Origin: Larix kaempferi
Taxonomy: Eukaryota; Streptophyta; Pinopsida; Pinales; Pinaceae
Assembly (NCBI GenBank): GCA_027924585.1
Contig: BSBM01000179.1
Location: forward strand, 14,356,501 to 14,420,500
DNA: 64,000 nt
Reading direction: 5' to 3'
The translations under genes and the position numbers were made by a program. Below the pieces are notes generated by a model. It was not told the DNA's origin. It saw nothing but the letters and a program-made list of their open reading frames with translations, and did not search any database. Shown piece after piece: positions 12,135-22,499 of this stretch. Numbering within the stretch: position 1 is the first letter of the stretch; each line of letters begins with the position of its first letter.

Positions 12135-12479
12135 TTGATGGATCTCAAACTCACCTCCTTCAACTATTTCAAATGGAAAGTAAAAATGGAGATTTTCATG
12201 AATTCCATAGGTCTCTTCAAAGTGTCACATGGGACATCATTCGAACCTACTGGTGCTACACAGAAATCCAAATATATTGATAGACTTGATGAAGCAATTG
12301 GGCTTCTACTCCTCGGTATTTCCGATGATCTACACTTTCATCTCTCTAGTATCAAAACTCCCAAGGAGGTTTGGACAAAGCGTAAAACTCTGTTTGGAAA
12401 AAAGGATGATTTGAAAGAGCATCAGATGGAAAATGAGTTAATCTCTTTGAGCCCCAGCAATTTTGACTCTATTAATTAG
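12135..12479 (+). pseudogene. Element A gag remnant (copia UBN2-type)
   Basis: The 114-residue frame MMDLKLTSFNYFKWKVKMEI matches the N-terminal pattern of copia Gag (L-x-x-x-N-Y-x-x-W). It continues with DEAIGLLLLGISDDLHFHL, TPKEVWTKRKTLFGKKDD and HQMENELISLSP, all in the expected order. The frame then stops at TAG 12477-12479, while similar coding sense goes on (FFTKPKNLVVQMKQYGIEK) just after the stop. The CCHC part of gag is not seen. The protein would normally form the virus-like particle core, but here it is truncated. Confidence 0.8.
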
Positions 12480-12860
12480 TTCTTCACCAAGCCCAAGAAC
12501 CTGGTTGTGCAGATGAAGCAATATGGAATTGAGAAAGACAAAGAAGAAGATACATAAGACATTCCTTTCTTTGTTTCTCTAGAAGTTGAAGACAATTTCG
12601 AATTGTCTACTTCCCATGTAGCAGAAGCAGATGAAAGTAACACAAATGATGGATTTGATCCATCTTCTAATTCGAATTCTAAGCAAGATATGTCAGCTAC
12701 TACTCTAGAAGCTTAAGTGACTTTCGAAATCTCTACTTCGCATGATCCTTCTAATGTGCAAGATGATGATCCACTGAGTTTTTTGGAGAATAAATAATAT
12801 TTTGGAGGTGATGCATTCACCCTCCTTGATCAAATTATTCCTATATAATTCAATTCGATC

Positions 12861-13475
12861 ATGGGCACAAGTTCTCAGAGTTTCACTGAATATGAAGGAC
12901 ACTACCATTCACTTGGGTTCAAGTCTCAGGAAAATTTTTGTGATTTTGGTTTTGATCTCACCCCTACTAGTTCAAAGGAGATCATAAGAAACCATCTATC
13001 AATTCTTAGAGATGATTTTAAGTCCAATCCATCACCATTTTTTCATGGTTCATTTGGTTTTGATCTCACCCATGTTGGTTCAAAGGAGATCATAAGAATA
13101 CATCTATCAAGTCTTGAAGCTAATTTTAAGTCCAATCCACCACCATCATGTCATAGTTTATTTGGTTATGATCTCACCTATGTTGGTTCAAAGGAGATAT
13201 CAAAGAACTATCTACACATTCCTGGAGCTGATCCTACCTCAGTTGGTTCGAATCACATGTTCCAGAATGATCTTCATATTTTTGGATTTGTTCTCACCAT
13301 GTTTGGGAGCAAGTTCATAAATCCTCCAGATTTGCTTGCATCCACTGAAGGAGAATTCAAGCACATGTTTTTGGAGCATGATCCACTTCTTCCCAGAAGG
13401 AATATGCCTCCAGAAATTGAATCAAGCATCACACCACTGCTTGTTGAGAAAGAGAGAGAAGCTTCATCTCAATAA
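12861..13475 (+). CDS. Repeat-containing open frame inside element A
   Basis: This 204-residue frame is built from in-frame 108-bp repeats starting at 12945, 13053 and 13161. Each repeat begins FGFDLT or FGYDLT, followed by a SKEI box and, in the first two copies, FKSNP. It is hydrophilic, with no signal peptide or membrane segment. It occupies the place where copia protease and integrase would be encoded. I do not recognise the repeat. It could be an expanded linker that stayed open by chance, or a short protein specific to this non-autonomous family. Function unknown. Confidence 0.4.
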   Translation: MGTSSQSFTEYEGHYHSLGFKSQENFCDFGFDLTPTSSKEIIRNHLSILRDDFKSNPSPFFHGSFGFDLTHVGSKEIIRIHLSSLEANFKSNPPPSCHSLFGYDLTYVGSKEISKNYLHIPGADPTSVGSNHMFQNDLHIFGFVLTMFGSKFINPPDLLASTEGEFKHMFLEHDPLLPRRNMPPEIESSITPLLVEKEREASSQ

Positions 13476-13511
13476 AGTTCATATTCAGAGTCTGAAAGTG
13501 AAAGTAATGAA

Positions 13512-13631
13512 GAGCGAATGCTAGATCCAGATCCATAAGAACCTGAAGATCTATCACCTGAAAATGAAGATGAGCAAATGCTAGATCCAAATCCACAAGA
13601 ACATGAAGATCTAGCACCTGAATATCCAACT
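13512..13631 (+). repeat. 60-bp tandem duplication, acidic coding repeat
   Basis: Copies start at 13512 (GAGCGAATGCTAGATCC) and 13572 (GAGCAAATGCTAGATCC). They would encode MLDPxPxEpEDLxPE type repeats. Confidence 0.65.
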
Positions 13632-13790
13632 ATTCTTCCTAGATGGGTTGTCACAACTCTTAGATATGTCGGTGATCTTGTTGGAGATCCACTTGATCCA
13701 AGGAGAACCAAGTCTGATTTTCAGAATGGAAGGTTTCATCCATCCCACATTGATCCATTTCTTACCGATATATCCTTTCTTGGTAAATAA
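13622..13790 (+). pseudogene. Element A pol scrap, integrase-RT linker-like
   Basis: The end of the 13578-13790 frame reads PRWVVTTLRYVGDLVGDP then PRRTKSDFQNGRF. In copia polyproteins a similar proline-tryptophan box followed by RTRSxF lies between integrase and RT, so I read this as the point where a large pol deletion rejoins. Recognition is from memory of the family pattern. Confidence 0.45.
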
Positions 13791-13983
13791 GTTCACTTAC
13801 CTTTTGGGGTGAGTGATGCACATGCTTGATTAGCATTTTACAGTCTATCTTGAGGGGGGGATTTCTTCCCACTGGGTTTTCCCTCTTTCCTCACATTTTT
13901 ATTTAGATTGTTGTACGGGGTGACCTTTGATCTCAGTTACCAGGGCCCTACTATTTCAGTTCTACTTCCTCATAGTCTGGCTT

Positions 13984-13993
13984 GCGTGGGGGG
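13984..13993 (+). other. Element A polypurine tract
   Basis: GCGTGGGGGG abuts the 3' LTR start, as expected for the plus-strand primer of an LTR element. Confidence 0.6.
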
Positions 13994-14677
13994 TGTTGGA
14001 ATACTCTCACCATCATCATTTGTATTTGCATGCATTACATGCATGCGAGTCATCAGTATGGTAGTCTCCCTCACCTAGTTCCTAGTTTTATCCCCCCTGG
14101 AGCTTGTTTTTAGCCATCAGTAGCCCTCCTACCTACATAGTGCATATTTTTTTCATCATATGGATACTAATGTTCCCTACTACACACTTGTAGAATCACA
14201 TCAGCCATTTCATGCATTGATCAGTCAGTTCTTGCATTGATTGCTCAGTTAAACTAACTATAGCTCCCATACGTCTATATAGGAGTGCCACTTGACTACT
14301 GACAGTCTGTCATGCACCCTTGGAGTCTCCTTCCATTGATTAGTGTGCACATGCATCAATTAGACTCAATTAGACTGAACTTTGACTGACCTTTGACTAT
14401 CAGTGGTTACTACCACTAATTGGGTGATGGTTCCAATGCAGTCCAAGCCATCCATTGAGGAGAATTCGAATTACCTTTGGGGTAATCAGATTCATTCTAT
14501 TGTACTCTCATATTTTTGTTAACTTACAGCTGATGAATGGCATTATATCAGTTTTTCTCATTCTTTGAGTTTCATGTGTGAATATTGATTCAATTCTATC
14601 TCTTCTTCTCTGCAATTCTTGAGTGATATTTGTGAGGTTTGTTCAAGCTGAGTGATCTACACCTATAGAATTTCACA
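13994..14677 (+). repeat. Element A 3' LTR
   Basis: It starts TGTTGGAATACTCTCACC and ends ATAGAATTTCACA. It is followed by AGGGG, which differs by one base from the left flank ATGGG. Confidence 0.88.
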
Positions 14678-15373
14678 AGGGGGAGGTAACGACTGAAAAT
14701 ACCTTACCATGGAAGCATCTTGAAAAATTATAGGATTAACACTCGTGAATGAAGGAATGGAGAAGATTCCAAAGATGCTTTCAACCATAGGTAGGACATT
14801 GTCTACGCAAGCCATCCCCTTGGTATCGTAAAAAGTCAGTTGATCTAGTTTTGTAATATTCCCTTCATGGGGGAACATCATAAGCTTGAATACCATAAAG
14901 AATTTTTTTTTCATAGTGTACATGTAGCTACACCCAAGGAAGAGGTTGTAATCTAGCTGGGCATAATAGCATGTATATTTTCATAGTCCATCTTGTAGGT
15001 GTTTAGTTTATGGATATAAATGTGTGGATATTTCAGAGTACATTGTTTTGGTTGGACACTCCAACCATCTTCAGGGATCATGAGAGCCAATTCAAAACCT
15101 TAATGTTGATCAAGGATATTTTCCTAGTTAGCTAGATAGGGATGTTCTAGAGGTTACCTTGTGGTTGAGAAACATGACCATCATAGGAACGAAACGTCAC
15201 AAGGGACGGTGCAAGTTCATGGGAACTAAGATTTTGTTAGACATGGTTTGAAATAATGCAAGTGGAGGAAACTTCATTGATGATGCACCGATGAATAATA
15301 AATTTGTTTACAGCTACACGAATATGGAAATATACTGAAGAGGGATTCCAATATTTTTTGATCAAGTTCAAAT
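14678..15373 (-). pseudogene. E1 block 4: decayed gypsy protease region
   Basis: On the minus strand the block first encodes a degenerate aspartic protease start (VNKFIIHRCIN followed by EVSSTCIISNHV; the catalytic Asp-Ser/Thr-Gly is no longer readable). It then gives the open stretch 14663-14923 with MYTMKKKFFMVFKLMMFPHEGN and TKLDQLTFYD. The same order of motifs occurs in element C at 28064-28420 (HRCIVDEGASVSILS, then DYVYTMQVVVSTLFRVMHFP), which supports the assignment. Several stops and a frameshift are present. The block lies between insertions A and B. Confidence 0.75.
15369..15373. repeat. Element B left target duplication
   Basis: CAAAT directly precedes the B LTR and matches the five bases after the right LTR at 22500-22504. 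Confidence 0.9.
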
Positions 15374-15957
15374 TGTTAAATTTTCAAAATTTACTTCAAT
15401 CTGATCTAGGATATTAACTGAGAGAACAACATGTATATCATATCTACAGCATATCAATCATGGAGACAATAATGCAAGCACACAAGAGACACAAAGATTT
15501 ACTTGGGGAAAACCATAAAGGTGAAAAACCCCAATAACTTCATCAGAGATAGATAGAGCAATGATACAACCAACCATGAGAGATATACATAACCTAGCAG
15601 AAGATACTCCTCCTCCATAAGTGCGCCACTCCTCCTTGAGTGCATGAGTGAGAAGTAAGTGAGCAAATAGAGTGCCTCCCGCACTCTATTTATACTTGAC
15701 TTGACTTGCCTTTTTACCTAACTCATGTAGGCTCGAACTTAACCACATAACATAATGCTGACTGGGCCGACCCCCAATAGGGTGGTCTAATAACCCTTTG
15801 ACCCACATGACTTATACAGGGCCGACCCCAACAAGGTGGTCTAATAACCCATCAAGTATAAGTTACAACACTTCCGTATAGAGGAATAATAACATCTCTA
15901 TAGGAATACAATATACATATATGTGAAATACATTCCGAAGTTACATATACATCAACA
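15374..15957 (-). repeat. Element B 3' LTR
   Basis: On the plus strand it runs from TGTTAAATTTTCAAAATTT to CATATACATCAACA. It holds a short open frame (15499-15684) that also occurs in the other LTR and is not a separate gene. Confidence 0.92.
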
Positions 15958-16204
15958 CTCCCTCTTAACTAGGAAGGTATTTCTCAACACAGTTCTTCTA
16001 GCACAAGTCATCTTATCTGGATCATCATCATCGATGCATCGTCATCATCATCATCACTGCTGCTGCTATCTCAATCAATCTCTGAATCTACTTGTCATAG
16101 GAAGTTCTACATAGCCAGTCCTTTTTCATACTGGATGTAGGCCCACCACCTGCAGGTCTTCATCATCACTGGCCATACTGTGGAATCCTCAGGACTTATT
16201 ACGT

Positions 16205-16720
16205 GCATCACAAAACCTCGAAAGAGCATCCCAGGATGTTACGAGCACACAGCTCTACGTATAGGATCTCCCAGGGCACCGAATTACATGTGAGCTCACC
16301 ACAAAACCTTGCAAGAGCATCCCAGGCTGTTACGAGCACACATCTCTACCTATAGGATCTCCCAGGGAAACGAATTACATGTGGTCATGGCAAAACCTCG
16401 CAAGAGCATCCCAGGACTGATTACGGGTACACAGCCCAACCTATCGGATCTCCCAGAGAACCGAATTACATGCCATAGGACAAAACCTTGAAAGAGCATC
16501 TGCCAAATATCCCAGGGAACCGAATTACATGCCATAGGCAAAACCTCGAAAGACTATCTGCAGATCTCCCAGGGCACCGAATTACATGTCCTTCCAGAGC
16601 AAAACCTCGAAAGAGCATTTGCCAGATATCCCAGGGAACCGAATTACATGCCATAGGAAAAACCTCGAAAGACTATCTGCAAATCTCCCAGGGCACCGAA
16701 TTACATGCTCATCTGCAAAA
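16205..16720 (-). repeat. Tandem array 1 in element B 3' region
   Basis: The unit contains GCAAAACCTCGAAAGAGCAT, then CTCCCAGGGCACCGAATTACATG. Earlier copies are about 85-90 bp and later ones about 60 bp because an internal part is lost. About seven copies are present. All ORFs in this stretch (16309-16751, both strands) are repeat products. Confidence 0.8.
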
Positions 16721-16779
16721 CCTGATCCACAGCCATAGAGTATCAACCTGATACTCACCATACATCATCCTGATGTACT

Positions 16780-17031
16780 CATGATCATCCTGATCATCAT
16801 CACTGCAACATCCTGCTGCATATCATCTGGAGCAACATCCTGAAGCTCGTCATCCATGATCATCTTGATCATCATCACTACAACATCCTGTTGCATATCA
16901 TCTGGAGCAACATCTTGAAGCTCGTCATCCATGATCATCCTGATCATCATCACTGCAACATCCTGCTGCATGTCATCTGGAGCAACATCCTGAAGCTCGT
17001 CATCCATGATCATCCTGATCATATAATGCAT
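16780..17031 (-). repeat. Tandem array 2: 75-bp units in element B
   Basis: Three and a fraction copies of a 75-bp unit occur, with CTGGAGCAACATCCTGAAGC and CATCCATGATCATC in each. The minus strand stays open as repeats of MIMDDELQDVAPDDMQQDVA (16765-17031). The regular frame follows from a unit length divisible by three, so I do not call a gene. Confidence 0.8.
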
Positions 17032-17410
17032 CTACCTGATACATATCATCATACATGATCTACCTGATCATACAATGTATCCACCTGATACAAATACAAA
17101 TACATGATAGATATCACCATACATGATCCACCTGATCATAAAATGTATCCACCTGATACATATACAAATACATGGTCCAAGCATCCAACATGATTCATAT
17201 ACAAAAACACATACACATGATCCAACCGATCATATCCAGCATCCAACATGATGCGTTCATACATATAAATGATCCAACTGATCATATCCAGCATCTAACA
17301 TGATGCATACATACATACATATAATGATCCAACTGATCATATCCAGCATCCAACATGATGCATTCATACATACATAAAAAATGATCCAACTGATCATATT
17401 CAAGCAGAAA
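17032..17410 (-). repeat. Tandem array 3: GATCCAACTGATCAT units in element B
   Basis: Degenerate units of about 60 bp contain GATCCAACTGATCATATCCAGC and CAACATGATGCATTCATACA. At the left end they grade into variants with CACCTGATACATAT. Three related arrays thus fill the space between pol and the 3' LTR. Confidence 0.7.
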
Positions 17411-17512
17411 CCAGAACATCATCCTGATGCTCATCATCCAATGCTTACATCCATAGCCATGTGAAGGGTTCCCCTTCCAACATGCTTGGAATGGCTTCAG
17501 CAAATGTGTCCA

Positions 17513-18601
17513 TCACTTCTTCCTCGAAGTATCCTCGATCTGAAGCATGCCAAGCCTCTCTCTAAAGTACTTGAACTTCACCCTGGCTAGTGGCTTCGTC
17601 AGCACATTTGTAATCTGCTCGACCATCACAACATACAGGAGCTTCACAACTCCTCTCTGCACCATATCCCTGATATAGTGATATTTGATCTCTATGTGTT
17701 TCGACCTGTCATGAAACACTGGGTTCTCGGACAGCTTCACACAACTCTAGTTATCACAAAAGATACCAGTAGCATCCAACGGGAGATCAAATAACTCAGA
17801 CAGTAGCTTCCATAGCCATACTGCCTCACAACTAGCTGAACAGGCTGCAACATACTCTGCCTCAGCTGTACTTAGTGCTACGCAGGACTGCTTCCTGCTA
17901 AACCAAGAGATCACACCTGATCCCATACTGAAGCAACACCCAGATGTGCTCTTCCTATCTGCAGCACTGCCTGCCCAATCTGAATCAACATAACCCTGCA
18001 GGTTAAACTTTTGATTTGCTTCATACTTGAGCCCAAAATCCATTGTACCCTTCAGGTACCTCAGAACATGCTTTACAACAACCAAGCGAACACTCCTCGG
18101 ATCTTTCAGGAACTGAATAAATGTGTTCACAGCAAAGAAAATATCTGGTCTCATGTTCGTCAGGTACCTCAAGGAACCAATCATCTGACGATACATAGAG
18201 ACATCAACCAGCTTAGATGAAGCATCACATAGAAGCTTCAGATTCGATGTCATAGGTGTGGCCATGGCCTTGCAATTCATCATCCCGAACCTCTTCAAGA
18301 TCTCTTACTGCATACTTCCCTTGTCCAAGGAAGATTCCATCTACACTCTGCCACACCTTCATGCCAAAAACAAATAGTGCATCATCCCCAAGTTCTTCAT
18401 CTCGAACTCAGTAGTAAGCTTCCACTGCGTGTCGGCAATCAATCTATCTTCACCTGATACAAACAGGTTATCTGCATACAAAAGTAGTATCACTGGATTG
18501 CCTTCCTCAACCTTGTAGAAAAGATTGGAATCCGCTTTATTCTTGGTAAATCCCAAGCTTAGTAGAAAGCTGTCTATCCTACCATACCAAGTTCTGCACA
18601 C
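17513..18601 (-). pseudogene. Element B pol remnant: copia RT end and RNase H
   Basis: Three minus-strand segments in the same phase (18359-18601, 17747-18298, 17513-17740) cover the end of copia pol. The first has LLYADNLFVSGE, where the RT catalytic box YVDD reads YADN, so RT is dead. A small frameshift region follows. The second carries the RNase H landmarks YVDSDWAGSAADRKSTSG and VALSTAEAEYVA and the box ending CDN. A TAG at 17747-17749 sits where copia proteins have Gln (CDN-Q-SCVKLSENP), consistent with CAG to TAG. The third has KHIEIKYHYIRDMVQRG and ends with the usual C-terminus. Upstream RT, integrase and gag are not found. Confidence 0.92.
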
Positions 18602-20773
18602 ATATATGACTACACCATGCTGTCTTGAAATCCATCTAGTGCATCTTCTATTTCATCACTTTTATATTTCTCAATGCTGCCATCTGCAACATGCTTGATC
18701 TGATAGTTCCATTTGGAAGTCATAAAAAACTTCCTTCATGTCTTGGGACAACATCCCAAACATCGTTCTTCATGATCAACGGATCATGGCATTCCATTTC
18801 TTCATCCCAGATCCTGGGAACTTCAATATCTTCAATAGATAATTTTGTTGTTGAACAAATTTTGTAGTTCTTCTTTTGTAGGAGATGGCATATGATCTTT
18901 CCTACACAACAAGTTAAATTGCATGATTAGAAAACATCTCATAGTTTTCAGAGCAAATTCTTACACATAAAGAAATATGTCATACAGTCATGCAATTATC
19001 TTAGCCAATGCTTCAATACAACATTTATCCATATCCCGTAACTTTCTAGATGCCTTCCAATCTCTACCAGAACATTGTTAAGAGTGTGCAAAACTCCCAA
19101 CATGTCAGCAAAGAGGTTTCATTCTAGATAAGTAGCAATGGAATGTTGTACAGTGCCATAGGCTACTTACCCATGCATATTAGTAGTATACTGTTCATTA
19201 ATGCAATTATTCTAATGTGCATAATACACAACCTAATTCTAGGAACATCAGTATATACATCATTGAACAGTATTATTTAAACAAACACATATGCAAGAAA
19301 TGATAATTAAAAATACTTATCTTTGTTTGGTTATTGGGTGGACTCCCTCTGAGTCTTTGCTTCCTTGTAGGAGCTGCTGAAGTAGCTTCTTCTACACCTT
19401 TCTGTTATGGAATGTAGAAAGATGTTCAACTCCCTTTGAATATCTGCATCCTTGTAGAAACTACTGAAGTGTGCTCCTTTGCTTTCTTGAAGGAACAACT
19501 GGAGTGTTCTTCCTCTTGATCTTTTCTTCTGTCCTTGAACTTACATTCATCCTTGCATGCTTATTAGTATCATCATTGTGTTATCCTCTAGGTCTCATAC
19601 ATAATCAAACATTCATTAGTATAATCTTAATAAAACACAATAATCTCAAGTATGTAGAGTCATGGTCATTTCAAACACAGATAATAAATATTAGTATTCA
19701 AGATTTCAGGGAAGATTTCTTTTACTCATGCATGTTCTCATTTGATCATAGGATTCCTCTGGTTAGTCAAATCAATCAATACAAGAGACATAATTCTTTT
19801 ACTTATATTCCTATTTGACCATAGGATTTTTCTGGTTAGTCATATCATCAATCAAAGTAAAAATCATAATATGCCTAAACCCATGATTACTAACTTCAAT
19901 GAATAATCATAATCAATCATGCCAAGTATACTTAAATAAAGGATCTTATCACAAGGTGAGATTCTAACTTGATATAGGAAAAACATACCTGGATTAGCAT
20001 GCTAGCTAATTATGTCTAACATACTCACATGATGTCTTCTTGTTCTTCTTCAATGACTTGTGCTAGTAACCTGTATATCTCATAGGTTAACCATTATAAA
20101 ACCAAGTTATACATACCTCGTAAATGGATCTTTTATGAGATCCATGACAATGGATGAATCTTTGTCCTCATGTCATCATGATCATATCTTCTTTGAACCA
20201 GAACATGATTTGTCTTTCTTGGTGTACCTTTCATGTTAGTAACATAAACCTCATACAACACCATAATGCATTAGTACAATCATAAGTGTCAATACCCTAA
20301 TCAATGAATATTTTCTATCGTGCATTCATAATTTTATTAAGGTGATATGACAAGTCTAAAATCAAGATTGTACTAACCGTAATAATATGAAGACAAACAT
20401 ACCATAAACTTAATCATGAACAAATATCGAAACATACCTCAATGAGTCATACCTGTCGAGATCGCTTGTAATCTTCTTATGTAAGGCCTTAGCCTCATCT
20501 CCCTCTGAAACAGGAACTTATTCACTCATGCAAATGATCAATCCATCTTCTTCTAGGATTAACCTAATCCACTTGATTTGCAAGAACTGGACATGGAGCT
20601 GGATATGGGTTTGTCAGAGAAACACCAAAAATTAAAACTTTGAATTTCAAACTTCCGAAAGGATAGAAATATGCGCCTTGATGAGCTGATCAAGCTAGTA
20701 TATTTAGAATTTGAAAATTGCAAAGTTTCACTCCTCAATTTTGCCTTTGAAACTTCCGGATTCATTGGACGTG

Positions 20774-21080
20774 ACCCTGAACTGGGGTTTGATGAAGCCC
20801 ACTCTTCTTCCCAATCAAAAGGTTTGATCCAAATCTCTAATCTTCTATTTTTCTGAGGAGCTTCCAGCTGTGGTCACAGATTTCAAAAATTCCAATTTTT
20901 ACAGAAGCCCTAATTTTCCACTTTTCTGATCAAAGTCCCGAACTAGGGTTTGATCAAGCCCAGCCTTCTTCCCAACCAAAAATTCTGATCTTGGTATCTA
21001 AATTTCTATTTTGATGTGTAGCATCCAGTCGTGGTCTTCGATTACAAAAAATCCAACTTTCTACGAAGCCCTAAATTCCG
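20774..21080. repeat. About 163-bp tandem duplication
   Basis: Copies begin near 20774 (CCCTGAACTGGGGTTTGATG) and 20937 (CCCGAACTAGGGTTTGATCA). Both run through a GAAGCCCTAA box at their ends. Confidence 0.7.
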
Positions 21081-21184
21081 GAAGCAATGAATGAAGGTAC
21101 TCAAAAATAATTATGTTTTGACAGAAATATGTACCTGATTGTTTCTGGTGTACCTCTGAACTTTTTGATCCACAGGGTCTGAAA

Positions 21185-21540
21185 AAGTTTTCTGAGATAG
21201 CCTGACCTGTTATCTTTCCATCCTGATAGGTCTGACCTCAATTGGATTCTCTGAGAGAGAGTTATGTCAAATGTCGCAACGTGACCTGTTTTGGGATAAA
21301 ACAGGAGAGCGAACTTGTATGGATTGCCACGTGTCACTATTTGAGCTTCGGCCTCTGAAAACTTTTCCTAATATAGATAGCCTTGTTAGCTTTCCATCCT
21401 GATAGGTCTGACCTCAATTGGACTTTCTGAGAGAGAGTTGTGCCAAGTGTCGCAATGTGACCTATTTATGGGATAATACAGGAGAGCGAACTTGTACGGC
21501 GTACCACGTGTCACCGGTTCAACTTCGGGCTCTACAAAAT
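21185..21540. repeat. 176-bp tandem duplication
   Basis: CTTTCCATCCTGATAGG recurs at 21214 and 21390. Each copy continues through CTGACCTCAATTGGA, GGAGAGCGAACTTGTA and CCACGTGTCAC. Confidence 0.8.
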
Positions 21541-21901
21541 TTTTTTGAGATAGTAAAGTCTGTGTACTACTTGTCACTTTTTACGAAATTTCATTTGGAC
21601 CTTTCTAGCCCAATTTATGACCTTTTTCCCAAGGTCACCTGATTTTGACTCAGATCTGGAAGAGGCAGAAACCCTATATTGTACAGATCATAAATCACAA
21701 AGTACAACGAATTAGAGGTTTTCCTTTGGACACAAGGCACATGGGGATCCTAGCTTCGTTTTGTAACAATTTCCAATCCGAAAACTTCGCCAAAACAGAT
21801 TTATAGCGAAAGTGCTAAGATGAATGGTTTTTTCTATATCAAGCCCTAGCATCGTAAGTGCAACAAGTGTCATACATGCCATATCATGCCTTCTTTCAGG
21901 C

Positions 21902-21915
21902 TAGCTCTGATACCA
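21902..21915 (-). other. Element B primer-binding site (tRNA-iMet)
   Basis: The minus strand reads TGGTATCAGAGCTA directly after the 5' LTR end. It matches the plant initiator tRNA-Met site without a mismatch over the first 12 bases. Confidence 0.92.
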
Positions 21916-22499
21916 TGTTAAATTTTCAGAATTTACTTCAATCTGATCTAGGATCTTAACTGAGAGAACAACATGTACAGCATATCTACAGCATATCAAT
22001 CATGGAGACAATAATGCAAGCACACAAGAGACACAAAGATTTACTTGGGGAAAACCATAAAGGTGAAAAACCCGAATAACTTCCTCAGAGATAGATAGAG
22101 CAATGATACAACTAACCATGAGAGATAGACATAACCTAGAAGAAGATCCTCCTCCTCCATAAGTGCGCCACTCCTCCTTGAGTGCATGAGTGAGAAGTGA
22201 GTGAGCAAATAGAGTGCCTCCCGCACTCTATTTATACTTGACTTGACTTGCCTTTTTACCTAACTCATGTAGGCTCGAACTTAACTACATAACATAATGC
22301 TGACTGGGCCGACCCCCAATAGGGTGGTCTAATAACACTTTGACCCACATGACTTATATAGGGCCGACCCCAACAAGGTGGTCTAATAACCCATCAAGTA
22401 TAAGTTACGACACTTCCGTATAGAGGAATAATAACATCTCTATAGGAATATAATATACATATATGTGAAATACATTCCGAAGTTACATATACATCAACA
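21916..22499 (-). repeat. Element B 5' LTR
   Basis: It has the same length as the left copy and is followed on the plus strand by CAAAT. Confidence 0.92.

Larger units (their letters stand above)
10981..14677 (+). mobile_element. Element A: non-autonomous Ty1/copia LTR element
   Basis: It is bounded by LTRs of 698 and 684 bp that both start TGTTGGAATA and end TTTCACA. The 5' LTR is followed directly by a tRNA-iMet type primer site. The flanking 5-mers are ATGGG (10976-10980) and AGGGG (14678-14682), an imperfect target duplication. The 2.3-kb interior keeps a copia gag start, a repeat-rich frame and a short piece resembling the linker between integrase and RT. Protease, integrase core, RT and RNase H are missing. 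It sits inside E1, between its protease and zinc-knuckle blocks. LTR divergence by eye is about 8-10%, so it is an old insertion. Confidence 0.85.
18602..21901 (-). other. Element B interior without recognisable copia genes
   Basis: Where gag, protease, integrase and most of RT should be, I see no copia coding sense on either strand. The stretch is AT-rich, with two clear tandem duplications at 20774-21080 and 21185-21540. Small repeats of a CTCCCTTTGAATAT-like type occur at about 19330-19530. The sequence could be foreign DNA captured by the element or a filled-in deletion. Short ORFs at 19471-19818 and 20559-20856 are unsupported. Confidence 0.5.
15374..22499 (-). mobile_element. Element B: decayed, partly deleted Ty1/copia element
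   Basis: Two 584-bp LTRs (15374-15957 and 21916-22499) in equal orientation, perfect CAAAT target duplications and a perfect tRNA-iMet primer site define a complete insertion transcribed on the minus strand. The interior keeps only the end of pol (RT end, RNase H). Upstream of it lie 3.3 kb (18602-21901) with no copia coding sense that I can recognise, and downstream lie 1.55 kb of tandem repeats. About 16 LTR differences in 584 bp, counted by eye, give roughly 2.7% divergence. It interrupts E1 between its gag and protease blocks. Confidence 0.92.

Noticed and set aside
16765-17031. 88-codon ORF of MIMDDELQDVAPDDM repeats
   Set aside because: It is a by-product of a 75-bp tandem array in a non-coding part of element B.
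16205-17410. Possible CRISPR-like array
   Set aside because: Regular repeats are present, but the units are contiguous tandem repeats without unique spacers, in a plant retroelement.
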